Origin: a virus
Reading direction: 5' to 3' (one strand)
DNA: 64,000 bases
IMG/VR virus record: IMGVR_UViG_3300036760_001167
Location: 1-64,000 of that record
The notes beneath the pieces are model-generated. The model saw only the letters and a list, made by a program, of their open reading frames with translations. It searched no databases and was not told the origin of the DNA. Made by a program: the position numbers and the translations under genes. Positions 56,191-63,691 of this stretch are shown piece after piece; position 1 is the stretch's first letter; the number at the start of each line of letters is the position of its first letter.

Positions 56191-56645
56191 GGGTCGATCC
56201 CCGCGACGCGCGCGATCACGGCGGCGTAGCCCGCCATGTCGACGATGGTGTCGCGCTTGACGCCGCCCGTCGCGAACCGCGAGACCTTGAGCAGGAGGAG
56301 GCAGCACGCCGCGTCCTCCGCGGTCAGGACGACCTCGTGGGGCAGGACGCCCGCGCCGTGCAGGTACGTCGTCCACAGCGCCGCGATGTTCTCGCAGCTC
56401 GGCCGCGGCCCGCCGTAGTCCGCCTCCCGGTCGCCGCCGTAGACCAGCGCCCCGGCCTCCTCGAGCACCGTCGGCGCGGGCGCCAGGTTCAGCGCCCGCG
56501 GCTCCTCGTCGCGCTCCGCGGTCAGCGGCTCCTCCGGCATGCTCTGGTAGTGGCGGCCTCGGTGCCTCTCCCTCCCGCGTGCCGCGCACTCCGGGACGTC
56601 GCATAGCGCCATGTCGTTCTCCCTTCGCCTCTCGCCCATCACCAT
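56187..56645 (-). CDS. DUF6378-like phage protein
   Basis: The C-terminal 95 residues match a common phage family: VLEEAGALVYGGDREADYGG, CENIAALWTTYL, LTAEDAACCLLLLKVSRFA and DTIVDMAGYAAVIARV. The N-terminal part has CDVPECAARGRERH, a possible zinc site. Start choice is open: ATG 56645, or ATG 56612 behind AGGGAGA. The frame also stays open up to a CTG at 56801 that overlaps the previous stop (CTGA), which would add 52 coding-like residues. The family's function is unknown. Confidence 0.7.
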   Translation of the reverse strand: MVMGERRRENDMALCDVPECAARGRERHRGRHYQSMPEEPLTAERDEEPRALNLAPAPTVLEEAGALVYGGDREADYGGPRPSCENIAALWTTYLHGAGVLPHEVVLTAEDAACCLLLLKVSRFATGGVKRDTIVDMAGYAAVIARVAGIDP

Positions 56646-56797
56646 CGACTCGACCCACGCCGCGAGCGCCGCCCTGTCTGCCGCGCTCGCGGCGGCGCCG
56701 TCGCGCCAGCAGCGCAGGATCAGCGCCGCCTCGTCCGGGTGGCGGCGCAGGTACGCCTCGACCTTCGCCAGCCCCGCCGCTCCGGGCCCCTCGTTGC

Positions 56798-56989
56798 TCA
56801 GTCTCCCCGCCGCCTGACTACGCGCCGGACGTTCGCCGTCGGGACGATGACCTCGTCGCCCTCGGAGCGCATGATCGGGAAGTACGTGATCCGCGTCGGC
56901 CAGATCGTCAGCAGCTCCGGGCGGCGCTCCACCCTGCCGTCCATGTACTCGATGCTGCCGTACGCGTAGACCGGCTGCTCCTCCTCCAT
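56798..56989 (-). CDS. 63-residue hypothetical protein
   Basis: MEEEQPVYAYGSIEYMDGRV then TIWPTRITYFPIMRSEGDEV and a basic end. A small beta-type protein. The ATG overlaps the previous stop by one base. Confidence 0.6.
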   Translation of the reverse strand: MEEEQPVYAYGSIEYMDGRVERRPELLTIWPTRITYFPIMRSEGDEVIVPTANVRRVVRRRGD

Positions 56990-57390
56990 CAGTCTCCCTC
57001 CCGGCCCTCCCGCACGCGCTGCGCGAGGCCGCCGCTGAGCCTGCTCGCCGCGGTCTCGCGGTGGCTCTCCGCGGTCGTCGCCCCGCCGGTCGTGACCCTG
57101 CCCGGCGACTCCTCCGACGAGGTCGCGCGGAAGTGCGCGTCCGGGTGGCGCGGGTTCATGAACTCGATCATCGCGAAGTTCGCGACGTCCATCAGCCACT
57201 CCGTGTTCCCGTCATCCCGGTAGAGCGCGAGCCGCTTCTCGAGCGACTTGAGGTGGTCGCTCGTCGAGTCCTTCACCGCGCCGTACTTGTGGTAGCTGAA
57301 CGCCATCCGGTCGGCGCAGCCCTGCAGGAACTCCCGCGACACCTCGTGCGGGATCACCGCGATCTCGTAGGTCGCGTGCTCCGTCGGCAT
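56989..57390 (-). CDS. Conserved phage protein, unknown function
   Basis: A 133-residue protein with GGAGGTAGG before its ATG. SREFLQGCADRMAFSYHKYG then LEKRLALYRDDGNTEWLMDV and ANFAMIEFMNPRHPDAHF match a conserved actinophage family found near nucleotide-metabolism genes. Helical, no catalytic motif identified. The C-terminal 45 residues are Ser/Thr/Gly-rich. Confidence 0.65.
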   Translation of the reverse strand: MPTEHATYEIAVIPHEVSREFLQGCADRMAFSYHKYGAVKDSTSDHLKSLEKRLALYRDDGNTEWLMDVANFAMIEFMNPRHPDAHFRATSSEESPGRVTTGGATTAESHRETAASRLSGGLAQRVREGREGD

Positions 57391-57393
57391 ATC

Positions 57394-57951
57394 CTACCTC
57401 CCCTCGTCGACTTCGCGGAACCGGTCCAGGAACTCGGCCTCTGCCTCGGCCGGGCCCAGGGGCCAGATGCGCCCCTCCATCGGCGCGGGCAGCCCGCCCC
57501 ACGTCTCGGGCTCGCCGGGCGCCATCAGGTCGCGCGCCTCCGTCGCGAGCGCCCGCAGGTCCGCCTCCTTGACCCGCGGGTCGTGCGGGTAGCGCGTGCC
57601 GTACCGCCGCGCGATCGCCCTGTGGGCGAGCTCCTCGACGACGTCGTACCCCATGCTCCCGGTCTCGCGGAGCGCCGCCTTGAGCGGCGAGCTCATGTCG
57701 CCGACGTACGCCTCCGACGCGTCGTGCAGCAGCCCGTCCATGGCGAGCTCCGCGGGCACGTCCCGCGAGACGAGGACGCAGTGCTGCGCGACGGAGTAGA
57801 AGCGCTCGAGCTGGCCGCCGAACCGGCAGAGCAGCGACAGCGCGTGGGCGACGTCGCCGATGTCGACCTCCTCCGCCGTCGGGTTGGTCAGGTGGAAGCG
57901 CCCGCCGCGCCTCGTCTGCACGTAGTGCCCGCGCTCGTCGGTGAAGCTCAC
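57394..57951 (-). CDS. HD-domain phosphohydrolase (YfbR-like)
   Basis: A 185-residue protein with a GTG start overlapping the previous stop. The HD fold residues are clear: IGDVAHALSLLCRF (His36), FYSVAQHCVLVSR (His57), and LLHDASEAYVGD with His76-Asp77, then the late PRVKEADLRALATEA segment with the final Asp. Such enzymes dephosphorylate deoxynucleotides. The same fold includes DatZ of 2-aminoadenine phages, but the sequence alone does not decide. Confidence 0.85.
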   Translation of the reverse strand: MSFTDERGHYVQTRRGGRFHLTNPTAEEVDIGDVAHALSLLCRFGGQLERFYSVAQHCVLVSRDVPAELAMDGLLHDASEAYVGDMSSPLKAALRETGSMGYDVVEELAHRAIARRYGTRYPHDPRVKEADLRALATEARDLMAPGEPETWGGLPAPMEGRIWPLGPAEAEAEFLDRFREVDEGR

Positions 57952-58145
57952 GGCGCGTCTCCCGCCCCGCGCACGGCCGCGTCCATGAGCAGGCTGCGGG
58001 CCTCCTGGTACAGCTGCGACGCCGCGGCGCGCTTCCTGCCGGTGAGCTCCGCGGCGTTCTCCTGGAGCACCTGCAGCTCGGTCAGCTCGCGCAGCTCCCT
58101 GCTGGCGTCGGCGAACGCCGCGGCCGCGGCCTCGAGCGGCGTCAC
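57948..58145 (-). CDS. 65-residue helical protein
   Basis: The GTG at 58145 overlaps the MazG-like stop. Entirely helical (PLEAAAAAFADASRELRELT, RKRAAASQLYQEARSLLMDA). No family is recognised. Confidence 0.55.
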   Translation of the reverse strand: MTPLEAAAAAFADASRELRELTELQVLQENAAELTGRKRAAASQLYQEARSLLMDAAVRGAGDAP

Positions 58146-58480
58146 CGCGCGTCCTCCGGCGGGCGTCCCGTCTCCGGGTGCGCGACCCAGTCGCGCGTCT
58201 TGACGTCGGCCCAGACCCGCGTGACGATCTCGTCCAGGTCGTAGCCGTTCGTGTTGCAGAAGCCCGCCAGGAAGACCTGGATGTCGCCGATCGCGTCCTC
58301 GATCTCGCTCCGCGACTTCTCGATGTCGTACCCGCGGATCGCCTGCTCGTGCTTGAGCCGCGCGTGCGCGAGCTCGCCCACCTCCTCGACGATCCCGAGC
58401 AGCGGCTGGTGCGGCTCCTGCCCCGGGAAGTTGTGCGCGAGCCACTCGCGCGTCTCGTCCTGCAGCGTCCTCAGGTCCAT
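58142..58480 (-). CDS. MazG-like nucleotide pyrophosphohydrolase
   Basis: A 112-residue protein. LLGIVEEVGELAHARLKHEQ (ExxE region near residues 32-36) and RSEIEDAIGDIQVFLAGF (ExxD region) supply the four acidic metal ligands of MazG-type enzymes. ATG at 58480 with GGCGAGGGA upstream. It would hydrolyse NTP or dNTP to the monophosphate, next to an HD phosphohydrolase in a nucleotide-pool operon. Confidence 0.8.
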   Translation of the reverse strand: MDLRTLQDETREWLAHNFPGQEPHQPLLGIVEEVGELAHARLKHEQAIRGYDIEKSRSEIEDAIGDIQVFLAGFCNTNGYDLDEIVTRVWADVKTRDWVAHPETGRPPEDAR

Positions 58481-58504
58481 TCCCTCGCCTCTCGCTCGGT
58501 CAAC

Positions 58505-58544
58505 GCCCGGCCTCGCGGCCGGGCTGGCGCGGTGGCAACCGCGC
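58505..58544 (-). terminator. Double hairpin between SSB-like and MazG-like genes
   Basis: GCCCGGCC-TCGC-GGCCGGGC (58505-58524) and GCGCGGT-GGCA-ACCGCGC (58527-58544) are adjacent perfect stems in the 69-base gap. No T-run; they probably terminate or attenuate the recombination operon. Confidence 0.65.
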
Positions 58545-58549
58545 GTCCC

Positions 58550-59191
58550 CTAGAAGCCGACCTTGTCGGTGCCGCGCTTCGCGACCGCGCGCGGCTTGCG
58601 CGCCGACTTCTTCTCCGGCTCCGGCTCCGGCTCGTCGTCCGCGCCGGCCTCCTCGGCCTCGGCCTCCTCGGCCTCGCGGCGGAGGCGCTGCGCCTTCGTC
58701 TCGGGCTTCGCCTCCGGCTCGGCCGCGGCCTCGTCGTCGTCGTCGTCGTCGTCGTCGTCCGGGTCCTCGAACGACTCGCCGAGCGGCCGCGTCTCGAGCA
58801 GCTCCTGCGAGCCCTTGTACTGGCCCTTCGCCTGGATGCCGAGGCGCGCCGTCAGCTTGACGCCGTCCATGGCCTCCATGATCGCTTCCATCTCGTCGTC
58901 GCCCTCGAGGTCCTCGTCGACCTCGCGGAGCACGGAGAAGAACCCGCGCGCCTTCTTCTTGAACCAAAACTGCGCCTTCGTGTTCTCCTCCGCCGGGAAG
59001 TTCAGGCTGACGGACGTGACGCTCTTCGCGTCCGGCCCGTCGAGGACCTGCAGGTCCATGAAGACGGTGAACGACCCGTCGTCCTTCATCTCGCCAGCCT
59101 TGCGGACCTCCAGCACCTCGACGTCGTAGACGTCGACCGGCAGCGGCTTCCCGCTCCCGTCGTCCTCGGTCTTGATGTAGCCCCTGGTCAC
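58550..59191 (-). CDS. SSB-like/DUF669-like protein with acidic tail
   Basis: A 213-residue protein, taking the GTG at 59191 with AAGGAGG upstream and overlap of the previous stop. The N-terminal beta domain (PVDVYDVEVLEVRKAGEMKD, FTVFMDLQVLDGP) and KAQFWFKKKARGFFSVLREV resemble phage DUF669-type ssDNA-binding proteins found with Sak4 recombinases. A run of nine Asp near residue 140 is encoded by a (GTC)n tract on the plus strand, and the tail is Glu/Pro-rich, as in SSBs that recruit partners. Confidence 0.7.
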   Translation of the reverse strand: MTRGYIKTEDDGSGKPLPVDVYDVEVLEVRKAGEMKDDGSFTVFMDLQVLDGPDAKSVTSVSLNFPAEENTKAQFWFKKKARGFFSVLREVDEDLEGDDEMEAIMEAMDGVKLTARLGIQAKGQYKGSQELLETRPLGESFEDPDDDDDDDDDEAAAEPEAKPETKAQRLRREAEEAEAEEAGADDEPEPEPEKKSARKPRAVAKRGTDKVGF

Positions 59192-59502
59192 TTGTGTCCT
59201 CCTTCTCGCAGCACCTCTGCCGCGCGCGATCGGCGCCGCTGCCCCAGACCGTTCCAGAGCATCGCGACCACCGCCTGCACCTTCTCCAAGCCGTCGGCCT
59301 TCCACTCCCACCGCTGGAAGTTGCCGTGTCCCAGGTACGGTCCGTACGGCCCGTACACCTTGCCGATGCCGACCGCCGCGCAGAACCTTCGAACGACGTC
59401 CTCATCGTTCATGGTCAGGGCGGCGCGCGGAGCGGTTCCGCGCATCAGGGTGAAGCAGCCTTCACCTTCGAACAACCCGCCCGCCCAGCACAGCTCGTTC
59501 AT
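59188..59502 (-). CDS. LAGLIDADG homing endonuclease-like protein
   Basis: A 104-residue protein. ELCWAGGLFEGEGCFTLM is a LAGLIDADG motif (LAGLFDGEG type) with its catalytic acidic residue. A single-motif enzyme would act as a homodimer. The rest (DEDVVRRFCAAVGIGKVYGP, QRWEWKADGLEKVQAVVAML) fits the family. It sits between two genes that normally adjoin, suggesting insertion as a free-standing mobile gene with restored overlaps. Confidence 0.8.
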   Translation of the reverse strand: MNELCWAGGLFEGEGCFTLMRGTAPRAALTMNDEDVVRRFCAAVGIGKVYGPYGPYLGHGNFQRWEWKADGLEKVQAVVAMLWNGLGQRRRSRAAEVLREGGHK

Positions 59503-60335
59503 GCCTTGGCCGTCTCCGCGTCGGCCTTCGCGCGCTCGGCGAGCGCGGCAGTGATGTCCTCCATCATCGTCACCAGCGTGTTCCGCCAGCCGATGTCCTC
59601 GTCGTAGGTCACGTCGACCCAGCCGTCGAGGAAGGTGTGCGTCCGGTCCTTCGCCTGCACGTTGTCCACCGGCCGCACGTGCAGCCTGTGCTCGATCGTC
59701 CCGCCCGGACCCTCCGGCGTCTCGAGCCGCAGCATCCCGACGATGTCGACGAAGCCCGCGAGGGTCTTCGCGAGCTGCCCCTGCACGTACGGGACGAGCT
59801 TGACCTCCTCCTGGCCGCGCTCGGCGGTGCCCGCGACGAACGCGACGCACTGGACCGGCTTCACGACGTTGTACTTCAGGTCGCGCATCGACCGGATGAG
59901 CGCCTCGCTCTTCCGGAACAGCACGCCCCAGTCGTCCCACTCCATCTTCTCGGAGCCGGCGACCTCGTCGACGATCCTCTTCTGCACCTCGCTCAGCGAG
60001 TCGACGATCACGGAGGTGAACCCGTGCCTCCCGCGGTTCAGCCACTGCGCCGTCTGCCGCACGTCCTCGAGGCCGCGCACGCGGACGACGCACGTGTCCC
60101 ACGTGCCGTCGGCCTTGGGCGGCGCCTCCTTCGGGTTCTCCCAGATCACCTTGCGGCCGAAGGTGAACTCGCTGCCTCCCTCGGCGTCGAGCACGAGCCG
60201 CGGCGCGGGCGCGGTCTGCGCCAGCCACGACTTCCCAGTTCCCCAGTCGCCGTGGATCAGGATCGTCAGCGGCCGGAGCGCGGGCGCCGCGGCCGCCCTC
60301 CTACGTGCTGGTGCCTCCGTGCCTGTCGAGGCCAT
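59499..60335 (-). CDS. Sak4-like RecA-fold ATPase (single-strand annealing partner)
   Basis: A 278-residue protein. Walker A IHGDWGTGKSW at residues 28-37, VLDAEGGSEF following, and SVIVDSLSEVQKRIVDE as Walker B. The shape 'hGd.GtGKs.la....p.lvlDaEgg' is characteristic of phage Sak4/AAA_24 recombination ATPases that act with an SSB. The SSB-like gene lies two genes downstream. It overlaps the upstream small gene by 35 bases. Confidence 0.85.
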   Translation of the reverse strand: MASTGTEAPARRRAAAAPALRPLTILIHGDWGTGKSWLAQTAPAPRLVLDAEGGSEFTFGRKVIWENPKEAPPKADGTWDTCVVRVRGLEDVRQTAQWLNRGRHGFTSVIVDSLSEVQKRIVDEVAGSEKMEWDDWGVLFRKSEALIRSMRDLKYNVVKPVQCVAFVAGTAERGQEEVKLVPYVQGQLAKTLAGFVDIVGMLRLETPEGPGGTIEHRLHVRPVDNVQAKDRTHTFLDGWVDVTYDEDIGWRNTLVTMMEDITAALAERAKADAETAKA

Positions 60336-60570
60336 CGCCTCCCACCCCCTTCTCGTCCGGCCTGTCGCCGGTCCCCTTCACGTACCCGTACCGCCAGCCC
60401 GTGGCGAGCGTCACGTGGATCGACTCCTCCGCCGCGCCCATCTCGCGCAGCACGCCCGCGACCTCGTCGACCAGCCCCGCGAGCTCCAGGACCCGGCCCT
60501 TCAGCGTGACCGGGTCGACGTCGTGCAGCGCGATCGGCCGCTCGACGTTGCGCGTTACCTCGAGCCTCAT
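60301..60570 (-). CDS. 89-residue hypothetical protein
   Basis: MRLEVTRNVERPIALHDVDP then LELAGLVDEVAGVLREMGAA. Mixed alpha/beta, with a Gly/Asp-rich tail that overlaps the Sak4 gene in another frame. The ATG overlaps the previous stop. Function unknown. Confidence 0.6.
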   Translation of the reverse strand: MRLEVTRNVERPIALHDVDPVTLKGRVLELAGLVDEVAGVLREMGAAEESIHVTLATGWRYGYVKGTGDRPDEKGVGGDGLDRHGGTST

Positions 60571-60869
60571 CCGCGCAGGTGGTCGTCGTGCGCGTCGAGC
60601 TCGCCGTCGTGCGGCCCGCCCGTCCGCGCGCCGACGGGCGGCAGGACCATCTTGTGCCGCACGCCCGCGTCCACGTGGACCAGGTTCGGCTCGTCGAAGG
60701 TCGACGCCTCCGGCTTGCCGTCCTTGTCGGCGCGCTCCAGCGTCACGCGCCGGCAGCCCTGCATGTACTCGTGGTGAGCGGTGTCGATGCCCTCGAAGCC
60801 CGTCACCACGTCCGCGTAGCGCTCGCCCAGGACCGCGTCGCCGTTGCCGATGGTCTCGTTCCCTCCCAT
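60567..60869 (-). CDS. Conserved 100-residue phage protein
   Basis: ATG at 60869 behind AGGGAGGCAAGG. LGERYADVVTGFEGIDTAHH, EYMQGCRRVTLERADKDGKP and FDEPNLVHVD match a small family found in many phage genomes and prophages; its function is unknown. It begins the Sak4/SSB operon. Confidence 0.7.
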   Translation of the reverse strand: MGGNETIGNGDAVLGERYADVVTGFEGIDTAHHEYMQGCRRVTLERADKDGKPEASTFDEPNLVHVDAGVRHKMVLPPVGARTGGPHDGELDAHDDHLRG

Positions 60870-60906
60870 GCCTTGCCTCCCTCGCCTCGGGTGCCCGTTC
60901 TGGCTG

Positions 60907-60936
60907 CCCACGGCCTCCGTGGGCCCGTTTCGTGCT
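60907..60936 (+). repeat. Hairpin element, inverted copy of 18883-18912
   Basis: A 30-base sequence identical, in reverse complement, to 18883-18912: CCCACGG-CCT-CCGTGGG followed on the plus strand by CCCGTTTCGTGCT. Here the T-containing tail faces the plus strand, against all the genes. It lies in a 95-base gap with no gene. Confidence 0.75.
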
Positions 60937-60964
60937 TCCGGTGCCGGCTCGCCCGCCGGCGGCC

Positions 60965-61276
60965 TCAGCCGCGCGGCAGCGCCTCCAGGCGGTCCATCGC
61001 GTTCGCCGCCGCGTGCGTCATGTCCGCGTCGCCGCTGTCCAGCGCCTTCTTCAGCGCCGCAAGCGCCGACTGCCGGACCTCGTCCAGCGTCACTCCCTCG
61101 CCCATCCCCGTCACCTCCTCGAAGTAGTCCGGGACCTCCGAGAACAGCCAGTGCACGAGGCAGCCCGCGTGGCAGAAGGCCAGCGCGTCCTCGGCCGCGT
61201 TGCTGCCCGGCGTCATCAGCCAGGCCCAGTCGAAGTCGACGGGGCTGCCGGCGCCGCACCACTCGCAGGCGGTCAC
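60965..61276 (-). CDS. 103-residue hypothetical protein with Cys/His motif
   Basis: The GTG overlaps the previous stop. TACEWCGAGSPVDFDWAWLM then FCHAGCLVHWLF forms a likely zinc site (C-x2-C, C-x3-C). The C-terminus is helical (LDEVRQSALAALKKALDSGD). Function unknown. Confidence 0.6.
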   Translation of the reverse strand: MTACEWCGAGSPVDFDWAWLMTPGSNAAEDALAFCHAGCLVHWLFSEVPDYFEEVTGMGEGVTLDEVRQSALAALKKALDSGDADMTHAAANAMDRLEALPRG

Positions 61277-61452
61277 GGCCGCGCCTTCAGGATCTCGCCG
61301 AGCGCGATGATCGCGTGGGTCAGCGCGACGCTCGCCAGCGCGGCCGCGCCCTCCGGCGTCTTCACCGAGTGGTCGGCCGACAGGTCGTCCTCGTACCGCT
61401 CGACCTTATCGAGCAGCGCCTCCGCCTTCGCCAGGTGCTCGTTGCCGCTCAT
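61273..61452 (-). CDS. 59-residue helical protein
   Basis: MSGNEHLAKAEALLDKVERY then AAALASVALTHAIIALGEIL. ATG at 61452, stop overlapping the next GTG (GTGA). A small all-helical protein. The 42 bases upstream hold only a possible micro-frame. Confidence 0.6.
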   Translation of the reverse strand: MSGNEHLAKAEALLDKVERYEDDLSADHSVKTPEGAAALASVALTHAIIALGEILKARP

Positions 61453-61494
61453 GCCGCGACCTTCATCTTGTGGAGCTCAAGCAGTCCATCTCGC

Positions 61495-62442
61495 TCATCG
61501 CTTCTCCAGGAGTTGGTAGCGCTCAAGCGGGTCGGACTCCTCGAACTCCTCAGCCAGCACGTACTCCACGTCGCTGCCGTCGTCGAAGAGCGGGCAGACA
61601 GTAAAGAACTGGCAGTCCCAGCGGCACGTCGTCGTCGGGTTCGGCGGGACCAGCGAGTGGTGGTCCTCGCCGTCCTCCAGCCGCGCCTCCAGCTCCTGCA
61701 TCTCGCGGCCGATCCCGACGAAGTGCTTCCAGTGCGAGCGGAGCTGCTCGCGGTTGTGCTGGACCTCGACGCGCTCGTAGAACGGCGGGTTGGCCCGCGC
61801 GGTGCGCTTCACCTTGCGCAGCATGTTCAGCACCGCGCCCACGACCTTCGGGTTCTTCACGCCCTTCGCGATCTCCTCCAGCAGGAGGATGAGCTCGTAC
61901 GTCAGGAGCTGGCGGTCCATGCGCGCGATCGCCGGCAGGTCGGTGAAGTTGCCCACCGTCTTGTGCTCGAGGATCGCCTTCCACTTGTCGCGCATCACGA
62001 CGAGCCCGTCCATCTTCGCGCGCAGCGTGATCTCCGCGCGCCACAACACGCCCTCGTCGGCGGGCGCGAGCACGACCTCCGCCTCGCGCTCCGGCTCGAC
62101 GGCCGCGAGCTGGTAGTCCTTGCCCGTCTCCTCGAGGTCGGCGAGGTAGCCCTCGACCATGATCGACGCGAGGTCCTCGTCTTTGTAGATCTCCTCCGCG
62201 TGGTCCGGGTGCAGCGCCGCCATCGCCTCCGCGAACTCGCGCACGTGCGCCGCCGGGTCCTCGAGCCGGCCCGCGTACCACTCGGCGAGCGCGTCGTGGA
62301 CCATGTTCCCGACGTCGCTCGGCGAGTTGTACTCCGCGGGCCTGGCGAGGCGGCGGACGTAGCGCAGCCACCACCGGCGCTTGCACCTCTGGTAGTCCTT
62401 CACCGTCGACTGGGTCAGGACGAGCGGCTCGCCGACGGTCAC
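61495..62442 (-). CDS. PD-(D/E)XK nuclease (RecB/Cas4-like)
   Basis: A 315-residue protein with a GTG at 62442 overlapping the previous stop. LTQSTVKDYQRCKRRWWLRY is the RecB-family opening with Cys, VGNMVHDALAEW carries the conserved His, AKMDGLVVMRD provides the Asp and AILEHKTV the ExK catalytic pair, with a C-terminal CRWDCQFFTVCPLF Cys cluster that suggests a Cas4-like iron-sulfur site. It is probably the exonuclease of the phage recombination system with Sak4 and the SSB-like protein. Confidence 0.85.
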   Translation of the reverse strand: MTVGEPLVLTQSTVKDYQRCKRRWWLRYVRRLARPAEYNSPSDVGNMVHDALAEWYAGRLEDPAAHVREFAEAMAALHPDHAEEIYKDEDLASIMVEGYLADLEETGKDYQLAAVEPEREAEVVLAPADEGVLWRAEITLRAKMDGLVVMRDKWKAILEHKTVGNFTDLPAIARMDRQLLTYELILLLEEIAKGVKNPKVVGAVLNMLRKVKRTARANPPFYERVEVQHNREQLRSHWKHFVGIGREMQELEARLEDGEDHHSLVPPNPTTTCRWDCQFFTVCPLFDDGSDVEYVLAEEFEESDPLERYQLLEKR

Positions 62443-62765
62443 GCGTCCGCCAGTCCGAGCATGCGGGCGGACGGGTCCTCGATCTCCTCGAGCTGCTCCT
62501 CGTTGGAGCGCGGGTCGTCGAAGTCGAAGTCCTCGCACGGGTTCCGCGGGTACGCGGGCTCGAAGTCCAGCCCGAGCACCGGCCCGCAGTCGAGGATCTC
62601 CAGGTGCGGAAGCGGGGCGGTCGTCGGCCCGACGTCGAACAGCTCGAGCCGCGCGACGCCGTGCTCCGGCAGCAGCGCCAGCTCCTCGGCGTCGGTGACG
62701 TTCGCGGCGGGCGCGTCCTCGCCGTCCCCTCGGCCGTGCCGCCCCGCGTAGATGATCTCGCTCAT
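62439..62765 (-). CDS. 108-residue acidic hypothetical protein
   Basis: MSEIIYAGRHGRGDGEDAPA, then an acidic C-terminus (CEDFDFDDPRSNEEQLEEIE). The ATG overlaps the previous stop. No family is recognised; coupling suggests a partner of the nuclease. Confidence 0.6.
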   Translation of the reverse strand: MSEIIYAGRHGRGDGEDAPAANVTDAEELALLPEHGVARLELFDVGPTTAPLPHLEILDCGPVLGLDFEPAYPRNPCEDFDFDDPRSNEEQLEEIEDPSARMLGLADA

Positions 62766-62860
62766 CCCTCGTCCTCGTCCATCGCGTCCACGTCGTCCGG
62801 GATCATCTCGTCGACCGACTCGATGTCCTCGATGTCGACCTCCTCGATGTCGCTGTCCAC
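62762..62860 (-). CDS. 32-residue acidic peptide
   Basis: The GTG at 62860 has AGGAGG upstream. DSDIEEVDIEDIESVDEMIP then DDVDAMDEDEG: almost entirely acidic. Its stop overlaps the next ATG (ATGA form). Strongly acidic phage peptides can mimic DNA, but this one may simply be a small leader. Confidence 0.45.
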   Translation of the reverse strand: MDSDIEEVDIEDIESVDEMIPDDVDAMDEDEG

Positions 62861-62947
62861 GCCGATCCTCCTGAGCTCCCGTGCACCACGCGCTCGATCT
62901 CGCCGCGCGTCAGGTCGGTCTTCGGGCCGTTCTCGTCGTCGCCGTCG

Positions 62948-63613
62948 TCAGAACCCCGCCCGCTCGTTGTAGGTCGCCTCCCCGCACGCGCACGTCCAGA
63001 GGATCACGCCGCTCGGCAGCCGCTGGCTCGTCGCGCCGTCCTGGTAGGAGAAGGAGTGCCTGTGCGCGTGGCGCGCGGCCTCGTCCATGTCGTCAAGCGT
63101 CGCGGCGACCGCGCGCGACTCCGCGTCCTTCTCCAGCGCCTCGAACCGCTGCGCGCCCGCGGGCGTCAGGACCGCGCCGCCCTCGGCCATGACGACGAAC
63201 ATGCCCTCCGGCACCGCGTCGTCGGCGGCAACCGCCCGCCGCAGCGCGTCGACGTTCGAGACGAGCTCCGCGTCGAGCCGCTCCTCGAGGTCCATGCCGC
63301 ACATGACGTTCCACACGACGGCGGCGCCGTGGTCCTCCGTGACGTCGCTCCCCTCGCCGTCGAGCTCGCGCTCGCCGGAGAGCCACGCGATCAGGTGCCT
63401 GAACGCGCAGTCCTGGAACTCCAGCAGCTCCCCGCGCGTCTCGGCCTTGCGCCAGTTGTCCGCGCCGTACGCCTCCGCCCCGGCGGTGTAGTGGTCGGCG
63501 ACGCGGCGGAGCGAGGTGCGCGGGATGAGCGTGTACCGCGGCTTGCCCGCCGCGCTGTCCCTGTGGAACCCTGACGGGAACTCTCGCATGCTGCCGGAGC
63601 CCTGGATCGTCAC
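62948..63613 (-). CDS. dATP/dGTP diphosphohydrolase-like protein
   Basis: A 221-residue protein with GTG at 63613 after GGGAGGGTCAAGG. Residues 10-110 match the phage 'dATP/dGTP diphosphohydrolase, N-terminal' family: SGFHRDSAAGKPRYTLIPRT, VADHYTAGAEAYGADNWRKA, DCAFRHLIAWLSGE and DHGAAVVWNVM. The C-terminal half ends in a CACGEATYN motif of unknown role. It probably shapes the deoxynucleotide pool together with the HD and MazG-like enzymes. Confidence 0.75.
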   Translation of the reverse strand: MTIQGSGSMREFPSGFHRDSAAGKPRYTLIPRTSLRRVADHYTAGAEAYGADNWRKAETRGELLEFQDCAFRHLIAWLSGERELDGEGSDVTEDHGAAVVWNVMCGMDLEERLDAELVSNVDALRRAVAADDAVPEGMFVVMAEGGAVLTPAGAQRFEALEKDAESRAVAATLDDMDEAARHAHRHSFSYQDGATSQRLPSGVILWTCACGEATYNERAGF

Positions 63614-63645
63614 GCCTTGACCCTCCCTGGTCGCCCTCGCTGCTT

Positions 63646-63651
63646 ATCTTA
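63646..63651 (-). promoter_or_regulatory. -10 element (TAAGAT) before the DNA-metabolism operon
   Basis: GGGGTAAGATAAGC on the minus strand, 32 bases before the GTG at 63613, in the 78-base gap after the transglycosylase-like gene. Same core as the other TAAGAT promoters. Confidence 0.5.
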
Positions 63652-63691
63652 CCCCGGCCGGGCGCGGTCCCGCCTCTTCCGCCGCAGTGTC

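Noticed and set aside
61453-61494. Micro-frame MSEMDCLSSTR before the PD-(D/E)XK stop region
   Set aside because: Eleven codons with an ATGA overlap are too little evidence to call a gene.
62861-62947. Possible tiny acidic gene between 62860 and 62948
   Set aside because: The frame reads DDGDDENGPKTDLTRGEIER, which looks coding, but no start codon or proper stop could be matched to it.
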